From Betaproteobacteria bacterium (lineage in GTDB: Bacteria > Pseudomonadota > Gammaproteobacteria > Burkholderiales > Casimicrobiaceae), in the NCBI GenBank assembly GCA_003153475.1, contig PLYT01000101.1:224-35532 (forward strand): a stretch of 35,309 nt of DNA. The letters run 5' to 3'. The notes below the pieces were generated by a model. The model did no database searches. It worked only from the letters and a program-made list of their open reading frames with translations, and was not told the DNA's origin. Below are positions 1 to 7,597 of the stretch, piece after piece. A program made the translations under genes and the position numbers. Each line of letters begins with the position of its first letter. The stretch's first letter is position 1.

Positions 1-2
1 GC

Positions 3-320
3 GCGCTGATCGACGGCGCGAGCCGCCTGCAGATACTGGTCCGCATCATCCTCCCGCTGGCCGTGCCCGGACTGATTTCGGCCGGCATATTCGCCTTCAC
101 GCTGTCGTGGAATGAATTCATCTATGCGCTGACGTTCATTTCCTCGTCGGAAGTCAAGACAGTGCCGGTGGGTGTGGTCACCGAGTTGGTCGAGGGGGAC
201 GTCTACCACTGGGGCTCGCTGATGGCGGGCGCGCTGTTCGGCTCGTTGCCGGTGGCGATCCTGTACTCGTTTTTCGTCGAGTACTACGTCTCGGGGCTGA
301 CTGGTGCAGTCAAGGAATGA
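3..320 (+). CDS. ABC transporter permease, MalG-like, C-terminal part (5' truncated)
   Basis: Only the last 105 residues are present; the frame is open to the left edge of the window. It opens with the cytoplasmic EAA-loop signature of ABC importer permeases (A-L-I-D-G-A-S, then I-L-P-L-A-V-P-G-L about 16 residues later), which docks onto the ATPase subunit. Two or three hydrophobic membrane segments follow, with the W-N-E-F stretch near residue 38 that is common in the MalG/LacG class of carbohydrate permeases. By family knowledge this would be one of two inner-membrane subunits of a sugar or polyol importer. The substrate cannot be told from this fragment. The gene ends 63 bases before grxD, which seems to have its own promoter, so it is probably the last gene of an operon lying to the left. 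Confidence 0.9.
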   Translation, partial: ALIDGASRLQILVRIILPLAVPGLISAGIFAFTLSWNEFIYALTFISSSEVKTVPVGVVTELVEGDVYHWGSLMAGALFGSLPVAILYSFFVEYYVSGLTGAVKE

Positions 321-326
321 GGCAGT

Positions 327-355
327 TTGGCCTTGTATCGCGCATGCGGTAAAAT
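327..355 (+). promoter_or_regulatory. Putative sigma-70 promoter for grxD
   Basis: TTGGCC at 327-332 and TAAAAT at 350-355 are separated by 17 bases. The -10 matches TATAAT at 5 of 6 positions and the -35 keeps TTG. The predicted start of transcription lies about 20 bases before the grxD start codon. This is read by eye only. Confidence 0.45.
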
Positions 356-383
356 GAGAATATAGGATTCGACGGAGCGGGCG

Positions 384-701
384 ATGATCATCCAGGAAAC
401 GATACGCGAACAGGTGACCGGGCACCCGGTCGTGCTTTACATGAAGGGTACGCCGCAGTTCCCGCAGTGCGGCTTTTCGGATGCCGCCGTGCGCATGCTG
501 CAATCGTGCGGCGTCGACACGTTCTTCTCGGTCAATGTGCTCGCCGATGCGGCGATCCGGCAGGGAATCAAGGATTATTCGAACTGGCCGACGATACCGC
601 AGCTCTATGTCAACGGGGAGTTCGTCGGCGGCTGCGACATCATGCGTGAAATGCATGCGTCGGGCGAGTTGCAGCGCTTGCTGGCGCCGCAGACGGCGTA
701 A
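384..701 (+). CDS. grxD: Monothiol glutaredoxin GrxD (CGFS type)
   Basis: This 105-residue protein has the length and signature of class II monothiol glutaredoxins. The CGFS active site is at residues 29-32, with K21 upstream and the T-I-P-Q-L-Y (cis-proline) and G-G-C-D glutathione-binding stretches downstream. Such proteins bind a [2Fe-2S] cluster between two monomers with glutathione and pass it to apo-proteins in the cytosol, often with a BolA partner. They are poor general disulfide reductases. The ATG at 384 has a purine-rich stretch (GGAGCGGGCG) just upstream. The gene stands alone between its own promoter and a strong terminator, convergent to spoT. Nothing is odd in the protein itself. 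Confidence 0.96.
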   Translation: MIIQETIREQVTGHPVVLYMKGTPQFPQCGFSDAAVRMLQSCGVDTFFSVNVLADAAIRQGIKDYSNWPTIPQLYVNGEFVGGCDIMREMHASGELQRLLAPQTA

Positions 702-702
702 C

Positions 703-724
703 GGTCGCAGGGCCTAACGCGACG
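703..724 (+). repeat. 22-bp direct repeat, copy 1 (left of grxD terminator)
   Basis: This copy begins two bases after the grxD stop codon and matches 753-774 at 20 of 22 positions. Each copy has short inverted ends (GTCGC and GCGAC, 5 bp) around a 10-base centre, so each could form a small hairpin. The function is unknown. Confidence 0.6.
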
Positions 725-750
725 GCCGGGTGCCCCGGCCGTTTTCGTTT
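722..750 (+). terminator. Rho-independent terminator of grxD
   Basis: A perfect 9-bp stem (ACGGCCGGG at 722-730 with CCCGGCCGT at 734-742) closes on a 3-base TGC loop and runs into TTTTCGTTT. This is a classic intrinsic terminator for the plus strand. On the minus strand the stem is not followed by a T run, so it is a weaker candidate for ending the convergent spoT transcript. Confidence 0.85.
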
Positions 751-752
751 CC

Positions 753-774
753 GGTCGCAGGACCTAAAGCGACG
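753..774 (+). repeat. 22-bp direct repeat, copy 2 (right of grxD terminator)
   Basis: This is the second copy of the element at 703-724, with two mismatches and a start-to-start distance of 50 bases. It ends one base before the spoT stop codon. The two copies bracket the grxD terminator exactly. Confidence 0.6.
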
Positions 775-2904
775 CTACGTCCGCGCGCGCGTCACGCGTT
801 TGACCTCCGGGATGCGGCGCAGCGCCCGCATGACGTTGGCCAGATGCCTGCGGTCCCGCACCTGGACGCTGAAGAACATTGCGACGACGTGCCCGCCGTC
901 CGGACGTTCCATCGACAGGTATTCGATATTCGCGCCGGCATCGGCGATGGCTGTGGCGAGATGCGCAAGCAGTCCGCGCTCGTCGGCCACCATCAATCGG
1001 ATACCGGCTTCGAACACCCCTTCGATCTCCGGCGCCCATTCGACGTCGACGATCTGATCGCTGTCGACCTTGCCCTTCTTTAGCGTCACGCAATCGCGTG
1101 TGTGCACCAGAAGGCCCTGGCCTCGGCGAAAATGACCGATGATCGCGTCCCCCGGAATCGGCCGGCAGCATTTGCCGTACTGGATGGCAACGCCTTCGAC
1201 GCCGCGAAGCTGCAAGGCGCCATGCTTGGCCTGCATCGGCGTCGGCTCGTCGGCGGCGCGACCGGCACTTCGGGTCAACGCCTGCGCGACGACGAAGGAA
1301 AGCCGCTTGCCCAGACCGATGTCGGCAAGGATCTCGGTTTGTCCCTTGGCGCCGTACTCGCGCGCCAGCGCCTCCCAGCGCTCCCAGGTAACCGACGAAG
1401 GGGCGGCCTTCAGCGAGATCAGAGCCTGCTCCAGCATGCGCTCGCCGAGCAGCGCCGACTCGCGCTGTTGCAGCGACTTGAGGAAGTGCCGGATCCGGGA
1501 GCGCGCCTTGCCGGTCGCGACGAAGCCGAGCCACGACGGGTTCGGGCGCGCGCTGGGCGAGGTGATGATTTCGACCTGGTCGCCGTTCTTGAGCTCGGTG
1601 CGCAGCGGCATGAGCTCGTAGTTGATCCGGGCCGCCGTGCAATGGTGTCCGATGTCCGTGTGCACCGCGTAGGCGAAATCGACCGCGGTCGCGCCGGTGG
1701 GCAGGGCCATGATCTTGCCCTTTGGCGTAAACACGTAGATGGCGTCGGGAAAAAGGTCGCCCTTGATGTGCTCGAGAAACTCCTTCGAGTCGCGCGACTC
1801 GGACTGGATCTCGAGCAGGCTTTGCAGCCAGCGGTGCGTCTGCTGCTGCGCCTCGGCGATGTCGAGCTCGCCGCCTGCCTTGTACAGCCAATGCGCGGCG
1901 ACCCCGGACTCGGCGATGCGATGCATGTCCTGCGTCCGGATCTGCGCCTCCAGCGGCGTGCCGAACGGACCGAACAGCGTCGTATGCAGCGACTGATAGC
2001 CGTTCGCCTTCGGAATCGCGATGTAATCCTTGAACTTGCCGGGGATGGGTTTGTAGAGGTTGTGCAGCACGCCAAGCGCTGCATAGCAGGCGGTCGCGTC
2101 CTTCACCAGCACGCGGACGCCGTAGATGTCGAACACCTGCGAGAACGTGTAGCGCTTCTCGCGCATTTTCTTGTAGACGCTGTAGATCGTTTTTTCGCGC
2201 CCGGTTACCGTCGCTGCGATGTCGGCATCCTTCATCCCGTCGCGGATCGACTCGAGGATCCGGTTCATCACTTCGCGCCGGTTTCCGCGCGCCGCCTTGA
2301 TCGCCTTGGCCAGCACCCGGTAGCGCGCCGGATGCAGGTGCTTGAACGACAGCTCCTGCAGCTCGAGATAAAGTGCGTTCAGGCCGAGACGGTTGGCGAT
2401 CGGCGCGTAGATGTCGAGCGTCTCGCGGGCGATGCGCTCGCGGTGCGTCGGCGCCATCGCGTCGAGCGTGCGCATGTTGTGCAGCCGGTCGGCGAGCTTG
2501 ATCAGGATGACGCGCACGTCCTGCGCCATCGCCAGCAGCATCTTGCGGAAATTCTCAGCTTGCGCGTCCTCGCGCGACTGGAATTCGATCTGGTCGAGCT
2601 TGGATACGCCGTCGACCATCTCGGCGACCGGCTTGCCGAACGAGCTCTCGATCTCGTTCTTGGTGATGCCGCTGTCCTCCATGACATCGTGGAGGAGCGC
2701 GGCGGCAAGTCCCTGGGCGTCGAGCCGCCATTGCGACAGGATGCTGGCTACCGCCAGCGGGTGGGTGATATAAGGCTCGCCCGACTTGCGGAATTGCCCC
2801 TGGTGCGCCTGTTCGGAAAAGGCGAACGCGCGCTCTACGAGCGCGACATCAGGCGGTTGCAGGTAGTGACCAAGGTGTCGGGTAAATTCGGCGATTTCCG
2901 ACAT
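775..2904 (-). CDS. spoT: Bifunctional (p)ppGpp synthetase/hydrolase, SpoT/Rel type
   Basis: The protein has 709 residues in the standard long RelA/SpoT layout. The N-terminal HD hydrolase keeps H48, the H-D-V-M-E-D motif at 72-77 and the L-A-D-R-L-H-N-M-R-T-L stretch near 137-147, so it should degrade (p)ppGpp. The synthetase domain (about 230-345) carries G-R-E-K-T-I-Y-S and the substrate loop A-N-G-Y-Q-S-L-H-T. A TGS domain (about 384-446), a zinc-finger-like segment with C579-C580, and a C-terminal ACT domain (about 635-709) follow. Intact HD residues favour the bifunctional type over the synthetase-only RelA. Its position after rpoZ matches spoT in E. coli. The charge-switch motif after the synthetase strand reads K-F-K-D (290-293), where bifunctional enzymes usually have R-x-K-D, a conservative change. 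It is the last gene of the yicC-gmk-rpoZ-spoT operon, 37 bases after rpoZ. Confidence 0.96.
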   Translation of the reverse strand: MSEIAEFTRHLGHYLQPPDVALVERAFAFSEQAHQGQFRKSGEPYITHPLAVASILSQWRLDAQGLAAALLHDVMEDSGITKNEIESSFGKPVAEMVDGVSKLDQIEFQSREDAQAENFRKMLLAMAQDVRVILIKLADRLHNMRTLDAMAPTHRERIARETLDIYAPIANRLGLNALYLELQELSFKHLHPARYRVLAKAIKAARGNRREVMNRILESIRDGMKDADIAATVTGREKTIYSVYKKMREKRYTFSQVFDIYGVRVLVKDATACYAALGVLHNLYKPIPGKFKDYIAIPKANGYQSLHTTLFGPFGTPLEAQIRTQDMHRIAESGVAAHWLYKAGGELDIAEAQQQTHRWLQSLLEIQSESRDSKEFLEHIKGDLFPDAIYVFTPKGKIMALPTGATAVDFAYAVHTDIGHHCTAARINYELMPLRTELKNGDQVEIITSPSARPNPSWLGFVATGKARSRIRHFLKSLQQRESALLGERMLEQALISLKAAPSSVTWERWEALAREYGAKGQTEILADIGLGKRLSFVVAQALTRSAGRAADEPTPMQAKHGALQLRGVEGVAIQYGKCCRPIPGDAIIGHFRRGQGLLVHTRDCVTLKKGKVDSDQIVDVEWAPEIEGVFEAGIRLMVADERGLLAHLATAIADAGANIEYLSMERPDGGHVVAMFFSVQVRDRRHLANVMRALRRIPEVKRVTRART

Positions 2905-2941
2905 GCTTGATCACGTTGGGGTTATTGCCGCTCGATGCAAG

Positions 2942-3148
2942 TCAACTTTGCGGCTTGAGCAGCATTTCGATGCCGATCTTGCCGGCGGCGATTTCGCGCA
3001 GCGCGATCACCGTCGTCTTGTCACGGTCGCTCTCGACCAGCGGCTGGGAGCCGGCGCTGATCTGCCGTGCACGATTGGTTGCGGCGAGGGTGAGCTCGAA
3101 GCGGTTCGGGATCCTGATCAGGCAGTCTTCGATCGTGATGCGCGCCAT
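2942..3148 (-). CDS. rpoZ: RNA polymerase omega subunit
   Basis: This 68-residue protein begins [10 protein letters not shown] and contains N-R-F-E-L and R-A-R-Q-I, the conserved core of bacterial omega. Omega helps fold and hold the beta-prime subunit, and in proteobacteria it forms part of ppGpp binding site 1. A good ribosome binding site (AAGGAAGG) lies just before the ATG at 3148. It sits between gmk and spoT, 42 bases from the former and 37 from the latter, and all three products meet in guanine nucleotide signalling. Confidence 0.96.
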   Translation of the reverse strand: MARITIEDCLIRIPNRFELTLAATNRARQISAGSQPLVESDRDKTTVIALREIAAGKIGIEMLLKPQS

Positions 3149-3190
3149 GGTGCCTTCCTTTGGTGCCGAGCCGGCAATCCGGCCCGGGCA

Positions 3191-3847
3191 CTAGATGAGT
3201 TGTGCAATCAGTGCCTTGTGACGGACGCATTGTTGCGTCGCGCGCAGGCGCGAAGCCCGCACGATGGCGCCCAAGTCGTCGACGGCAGAGGCAAAGTCCT
3301 GATTAATAATAACATAATTGAACTCGGCGCAATGACGGATCTCATCCCTCGCCGCCTCGAGGCGGCGCGCTATCGTCGCCTTGTCATCCTGACCGCGCCG
3401 GTGCAGGCGCTCCTCGAGCAGCGCAAGCGACGGCGGCAGGATGAAAATGTGGATCGACGACGGGATCAGCCGGCGCACTTGCGCTGCGCCCTGCCAATCG
3501 ATCTCAAGCAGTACATCCTGGCCGGCCTCGATCTGCTTGCCGAGCCAGCCTGCCGAGGTCGCATACCAGTTACCATGGACATGGGCGCGCTCGAGGAACT
3601 CGCCGGCTTCGCGCAGCGCCATGAAGCGTTCGGTCGAGACAAAATGGTAGTCGACGCCATCCTCTTCACCGGGACGCGGCGGACGCGTCGTATACGAGAC
3701 TGAAAGGCGGATGCCGGGCTCCCTGGCGAGCAGCGCGCGGGTCAGGCTGGTCTTGCCGCCGCCGGATGGCGCCGCGACGACGAACAGGATGCCGGCGGGA
3801 GTCGTCACCGGACGCTCGGCGTCGCGCACTCTTTGTTGTATGGCCAT
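3191..3847 (-). CDS. gmk: Guanylate kinase
   Basis: This enzyme converts GMP and ATP to GDP and ADP in the cytosol. The P-loop, at about residues 26-35 counting from this start, reads A-P-S-G-G-G-K-T-S-L; most family members have G-A-G-K-S there. The GMP-binding region follows, with S-Y-T-T-R-P-P-R-P-G-E and D-Y-H-F-V-S. The ATG at 3847 gives 218 residues, near the family norm. An in-frame TTG at 3874 would add nine residues (M-R-T-I-R-D-R-Q-Y), which do not resemble the family, and neither start has a clear ribosome binding site. The gene follows yicC after a spacer that contains a strong hairpin and precedes rpoZ. In several bacteria Gmk is inhibited by (p)ppGpp, which fits its place upstream of spoT. 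Confidence 0.94.
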   Translation of the reverse strand: MAIQQRVRDAERPVTTPAGILFVVAAPSGGGKTSLTRALLAREPGIRLSVSYTTRPPRPGEEDGVDYHFVSTERFMALREAGEFLERAHVHGNWYATSAGWLGKQIEAGQDVLLEIDWQGAAQVRRLIPSSIHIFILPPSLALLEERLHRRGQDDKATIARRLEAARDEIRHCAEFNYVIINQDFASAVDDLGAIVRASRLRATQQCVRHKALIAQLI

Positions 3848-3897
3848 GTACTGTCGATCGCGTATCGTCCGCAAGGCAGATGCGCTTTGGCGTCGAT

Positions 3898-3916
3898 CCC
3901 CGCGCTGCGCGCGGGG
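3898..3916 (-). other. Intergenic hairpin between yicC and gmk
   Basis: CCCCGCGC (3898-3905) and GCGCGGGG (3909-3916) form a perfect 8-bp GC-only stem with a 3-base loop. There is no T run on either side, so an intrinsic terminator is unlikely. It could be an RNA processing or stability element, or partial attenuation within the operon. Confidence 0.5.
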
Positions 3917-3940
3917 CCCCTCGTCGCCGGCGCAGTGCCC

Positions 3941-4807
3941 TTACTCAATATTCTGCACCTGCTCGCGCATCTGCTCGATCAACACCTTGAGCTCGAGCGC
4001 GGCATGCGAAAGCTCCGCATCGACCGATTTGGAACCGAGCGTGTTTGCCTCGCGATTGAGCTCCTGCATCAGGAAATCGAGCCGCTTGCCGCTGCTGCCG
4101 CCGGCGGCGAGCACGCGCCGCACTTCGGCGACGTGCGTCTGCAGGCGCGAAATCTCTTCGGCGACGTCAACCTTGGCCGCAAACAGCGCCAGCTCCTGCT
4201 TGAGCCTGTCGTTGTCCGGATCGAGGCCGGCATCGCGCAGCCGCGCGCCGAGCTTCTCGACATACGCATCGTGGATGGCTGGCACGCGCGGCGCGACGCG
4301 CTCGAGCTGGACCTCGATTCCGCGACAGTTTTCTTCGAGCATCTCGCGCAGCTTGGCGCCCTCGCGCGCCCGCGATGCGCCCAGATCGTGCAGTGCCTGC
4401 TGTACGAGCAAAAGCGTATGTTCGGCCAGCACGACCGCATCTACCGAGGGTTCGGTCAGAACGCCCGGCCAGCGCAGTATCTCGACGGTCGACAACGGCG
4501 CGCTGCCGGGCGCGTGACGCTGCACTTCGCTTGCCGCGTCGCGCAGCTGGGCGACGCGCTCACCGTTGATCGCCAGCGCCGCCGCGCCGGGCGTGGTCCG
4601 GTTCAGCGAAATCCGGCAGTCGATCTTGCCGCGCTTGAGCTCCCGAGACAGCGACTCGCGTACCGCGGTTTCCATTGCGCGGAGCTCGTCGGGAACGCGC
4701 AGCTGCAAGTCCAGATAGCGATGATTGACCGAGCGCAACTCGACCGCAAGCGAGCAGCCGGGCAGTTCGGCCGCGACCGCTGCAAAGCCGGTCATGCTCA
4801 GAATCAT
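3941..4807 (-). CDS. yicC: YicC family endoribonuclease
   Basis: The protein has 288 residues. It begins M-I-L-S-M-T-G-F-A, the hallmark start of YicC proteins, which is why I chose the ATG at 4807 although the frame stays open up to 5026. Further family marks are S-V-N-H-R-Y-L-D near residues 28-35 and the C-terminal segment with G-K-R-L-D-F-L-M-Q-E-L-N-R-E-A-N-T. E. coli YicC has been described as a metal-dependent endoribonuclease that acts on some small RNAs. The gene commonly sits next to gmk, as here. It is the first gene of the minus-strand operon, and its promoter should lie in the 172-base gap shared with the divergent kinase gene. Confidence 0.93.
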   Translation of the reverse strand: MILSMTGFAAVAAELPGCSLAVELRSVNHRYLDLQLRVPDELRAMETAVRESLSRELKRGKIDCRISLNRTTPGAAALAINGERVAQLRDAASEVQRHAPGSAPLSTVEILRWPGVLTEPSVDAVVLAEHTLLLVQQALHDLGASRAREGAKLREMLEENCRGIEVQLERVAPRVPAIHDAYVEKLGARLRDAGLDPDNDRLKQELALFAAKVDVAEEISRLQTHVAEVRRVLAAGGSSGKRLDFLMQELNREANTLGSKSVDAELSHAALELKVLIEQMREQVQNIE

Positions 4808-4924
4808 CGCGAATCCGTGGCGTACAAGTCGTGCCGGCTGGAAGATGGGCGGAAGCGCAACGAGGCGCGACCAGGACCAAAGAACGACGAACGAATTCTT
4901 TACTTTATCGCCGCGGTTGTCGAG

Positions 4925-4953
4925 AATGTAGAGCTTATCCCTTTGACGTGCAA
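4925..4953 (-). promoter_or_regulatory. Possible sigma-70 promoter for the yicC operon
   Basis: On the minus strand TTGCAC (4953-4948) is followed after 17 bases by TACATT (4930-4925). The matches to consensus are only 3 of 6 and 4 of 6. It lies about 118 bases before yicC in the gap shared with the divergent kinase gene. Weak, by-eye evidence only. Confidence 0.3.
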
Positions 4954-4979
4954 GTCTTAAGCACCAACCATAAAGCCCA

Positions 4980-5915
4980 ATGGGCGTCACCAACCAGGCA
5001 CTCCCCTCCGGATACCAGCTGCTCAATTACCGGATTGATCGCCAGATCAGCCGCGGCGGCTTTTCGATCGTCTATCGTGCCTTCGACGATGCCGGCGCAC
5101 CGGTCGCCATCAAGGAATACCTGCCTTCGTCGCTGGTCCTGCGCACCGACGGCGACATCGTTCGCGCCAGCTCCGCCGAAAACCTGACTTCGTTCCGTTA
5201 TGGAATGAAGTGCTTTTTCGAGGAAGGGCGGGCGCTGGCCAAGATCAATCATCCGAACGTCGTTCGCGTGCTCAATTTCTTCCGCGCCAACGAGACGGTG
5301 TACATGGTCATGCGCTACGAGCGCGGGCGGACGCTGCAGCAGCAGATCCAGTTGCGCCAGGACCAGATGTCCGAGCGGCTGGTGCGCCACGTGTTCATGC
5401 ACCTGCTTAACGGCTTGCGCGAAGTGCATACGCACAAGCTTCTGCATCTCGACATCAAGCCGGCCAACGTGTATCTGCGGACCGACGGCAGCCCGGTCCT
5501 GCTCGATTTCGGCGCAGCGCGGCAGACGTTGACGACGTCGCGGCCGAAGCTCGCTCCGATGTACACGCCCGGTTTTGCCGCGCCCGAGCAATATCGCGAG
5601 CCGGACCGCCTCGGGCCGTGGACCGACGTCTACGGCATCGGCGCCAGCATGTTCGCCTGCCTGGCGGCGTTCGCGCCGCAGGCGGCCGACGCGCGGCTCA
5701 ACGAGGATCACCTGGTGTCGGCGAAAAAGATCTGGGCCGGTGCGTACTCCGACAACGTCCTTGAGGTCATCGACTGGTGCCTGCGCCTCGACCCGCTCGA
5801 GCGGCCGCAAAGCGTCTTCGCGCTGCAAAAGGCGATCCGGGAAATCGCGCCGCGCAAGCGCAAGCTCACCTTCCTCGACAACCTGAAAAAGCGCCTGTTC
5901 ACCGAAGTGATGTAG
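4980..5915 (+). CDS. Ser/Thr protein kinase (Hanks type, non-RD, no membrane anchor)
   Basis: A compact 311-residue eukaryotic-like kinase. The glycine loop is I-S-R-G-G-F-S-I-V-Y (23-32), the VAIK lysine is K45, and the catalytic loop is H-L-D-I-K-P-A-N (156-163) with D158 and N163. The DFG motif is at 176-178 and A-A-P-E-Q-Y closes the activation segment near 200. All catalytic residues are present. The HRD arginine is a leucine, so it is a non-RD kinase and may not depend on activation-loop phosphorylation. There is no transmembrane or PASTA segment after the kinase domain, only a short basic tail, so it should be cytosolic. The start has no obvious ribosome binding site. The PP2C gene begins seven bases after its stop, which makes a kinase and phosphatase pair. 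The substrate is unknown. Confidence 0.93.
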   Translation: MGVTNQALPSGYQLLNYRIDRQISRGGFSIVYRAFDDAGAPVAIKEYLPSSLVLRTDGDIVRASSAENLTSFRYGMKCFFEEGRALAKINHPNVVRVLNFFRANETVYMVMRYERGRTLQQQIQLRQDQMSERLVRHVFMHLLNGLREVHTHKLLHLDIKPANVYLRTDGSPVLLDFGAARQTLTTSRPKLAPMYTPGFAAPEQYREPDRLGPWTDVYGIGASMFACLAAFAPQAADARLNEDHLVSAKKIWAGAYSDNVLEVIDWCLRLDPLERPQSVFALQKAIREIAPRKRKLTFLDNLKKRLFTEVM

Positions 5916-5922
5916 CACGCTC

Positions 5923-6843
5923 ATGCGCTTCACGATATTTCAGGAGAGCCGCAAGGGTCAGCGCAAGATCAACCAGGACCGGCTCGCCTATACGTACAGC
6001 CGGGACACGCTGTTGCTGGTCATTGCCGACGGCATGGGCGGACATGCCGGCGGCGAGATCGCCGCGCAGATCGCAGTGCGTCTGTTCATCGAGCGCTTTC
6101 AGCAGGAAGCCAAGCCGACGCTGAAAAATCCGCTGAAGTTCCTGCAGGATTCGATGCTTCGCGCCCACCAGGCGCTGGGCTCGTACGCCAACCAGTTCTC
6201 GATGCTGGAGACGCCGCGAACGACCTGCGTGGCATGCATCGTCCAGTCCAATTACGCGTACTGGGCGCACGTCGGAGACTCGCGGCTGTACCTGTTCCGG
6301 CAGGGGGGATTGATCGGCCAGACGAAGGACCATTCGAAGGTCCAGTACCTGGTCGATCAGGGGCTGATTGGCGCGCACGAAGTCATCAATCATCCCGATC
6401 GCAACAAGATATTCAGTTGCCTCGGCGGCCTGGTCGAGCCGGTGATCGATCTGTCGCGGCGGACGCCGCTGCGCAACGGCGACCTGATCGTGATGTGCAC
6501 CGACGGACTCTGGAGCGTCTACCCTCAGGAAGAGATCGCGCGCGCGCTCACCGGCGCGCCGATACTGAAGTCGTTGCCGGTGCTGATGCGGGAGGCCGAG
6601 ATGCGCGGCGGCGCCGATGGCGACAATCTTTCGCTGATCGTCGTGCGCTGGGGTCCGGAAACGCTGACCGACGAGCCGACGACGACGATCACCGAGACGC
6701 TCGGCCTGGGCGAGTTCCAGACCGAGATCGATCGTACGCTGACGCTGACCGATCGCAAAGGCACGCAGCGCGACCTGACCGACGACGAGATCGAGCACGC
6801 GATCGCCGAGATCCAGGCGACGATCAAGCGGTACAAGACGTAG
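5923..6843 (+). CDS. PP2C-family Ser/Thr protein phosphatase
   Basis: The 306-residue protein carries the metal-binding motifs of PPM/PP2C phosphatases: N-Q-D-R (17-20), A-D-G-M-G-G-H (35-41), G-D-S-R-L-Y, C-T-D-G-L-W and G-D-N-L-S. These coordinate two Mn or Mg ions that hydrolyse phosphoserine and phosphothreonine. About 50 residues follow the last motif. This tail is rich in Thr and acidic residues (T-T-T-I-T-E-T, D-D-E-I-E-H) and could itself be a phosphorylation or docking segment; that is inference. The gene is seven bases behind the kinase and nine before dnaQ, so the three are very likely cotranscribed. The natural assignment is reversal of the neighbouring kinase's action. Confidence 0.94.
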   Translation: MRFTIFQESRKGQRKINQDRLAYTYSRDTLLLVIADGMGGHAGGEIAAQIAVRLFIERFQQEAKPTLKNPLKFLQDSMLRAHQALGSYANQFSMLETPRTTCVACIVQSNYAYWAHVGDSRLYLFRQGGLIGQTKDHSKVQYLVDQGLIGAHEVINHPDRNKIFSCLGGLVEPVIDLSRRTPLRNGDLIVMCTDGLWSVYPQEEIARALTGAPILKSLPVLMREAEMRGGADGDNLSLIVVRWGPETLTDEPTTTITETLGLGEFQTEIDRTLTLTDRKGTQRDLTDDEIEHAIAEIQATIKRYKT

Positions 6844-6852
6844 CGCCGTTCA

Positions 6853-7587
6853 ATGCGACAACTGATCCTCGACACCGAAACCACCGGCCTCGATCCGAAG
6901 GACCATCGCATCATCGAGATCGGGGCGATCGAGCTGATCGACCGCCGGCCGACCGGTCGCAACGTTCACTTCTACGTCAACCCCGACCGCGAGATCGATG
7001 CCGGTGCGACGGATGTGCACGGCCTGTCGTGGGAAATGCTGCGCGACAAGCCGAAATTCGCCGAAATCGCCGACGAATTCATCACCTTCGCCCGCGGTGC
7101 GCAGTGGGTCATCCACAACGCGCCGTTCGACGTCGCTTTCCTCGACGAGGAGTTCGCGCGCCTGGGCATGTCGTCCAGCGCCGCGATCGCCGCCGAGGTC
7201 GTCGATACCTTGGCTCTGGCGCGCGAGCAGTTCCCCGGCAAACGCAACAACCTGGACGCGCTGTGCGAGCGCTTCGGCGTCGCCAACGCGCAGCGCACGC
7301 TGCACGGCGCGCTGCTCGACGCGCAGCTGCTCGCCGAGGTCTATCTGGCGATGACCCGCGGCCAGGAATCGCTGACGATCGACATCGTCACGCCGCGTGC
7401 GGAAGCCGGCGAGGGTCTGGCCGCTGCGGGCCCGCTCGAGCTGATCCTGCTATTGGCCTCGGTGGAGGAGCTTGCCGCGCATCACGCTTACCTGGCCGAG
7501 CTCGATCGCGACGCCAAGGGAGCGTGCGTGTGGCTGACGCTGACGGCCGCCGGCGATGGAGCCTTCGGTAACATGGCCGTAACCTGA
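6853..7587 (+). CDS. dnaQ: DNA polymerase III epsilon subunit (3'-5' proofreading exonuclease)
   Basis: The 244 residues match the usual length of DnaQ. ExoI is D7-T-E9-T-T-G, ExoII is H-N-A-P-F-D with D93, and ExoIII is the H-x-A-x-x-D form with H151 and D156, the DnaQ-type variant. The C-terminal 70 residues would hold the segment that binds the polymerase alpha subunit. The product removes mismatched nucleotides during replication. Its place directly behind a Ser/Thr kinase and phosphatase pair and just ahead of ppk is noteworthy and suggests one transcript. dnaQ is often beside rnhA in other proteobacteria, and rnhA is not seen here. Confidence 0.94.
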   Translation: MRQLILDTETTGLDPKDHRIIEIGAIELIDRRPTGRNVHFYVNPDREIDAGATDVHGLSWEMLRDKPKFAEIADEFITFARGAQWVIHNAPFDVAFLDEEFARLGMSSSAAIAAEVVDTLALAREQFPGKRNNLDALCERFGVANAQRTLHGALLDAQLLAEVYLAMTRGQESLTIDIVTPRAEAGEGLAAAGPLELILLLASVEELAAHHAYLAELDRDAKGACVWLTLTAAGDGAFGNMAVT

Positions 7588-7597
7588 GTCGGCGAAA

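Noticed and set aside
1102-2910. A 602-codon open frame on the plus strand opposite spoT
   Set aside because: It is antisense to a certain gene. The translation is rich in Arg, Leu, Val and Asp without any recognisable domain, as expected for the third-position GC shadow of a high-GC gene.
3237-3256. Similarity of the 3' part of gmk to the GC repeat after pilJ (CGCGCAGGCGCGAAGC)
   Set aside because: Short GC-rich words recur easily in this DNA, and here the sequence encodes conserved Gmk residues.
4808-5026. Extension of yicC to 5026
   Set aside because: The canonical YicC start M-I-L-S-M-T-G-F begins at 4807, and the extension would run into the divergent kinase gene.
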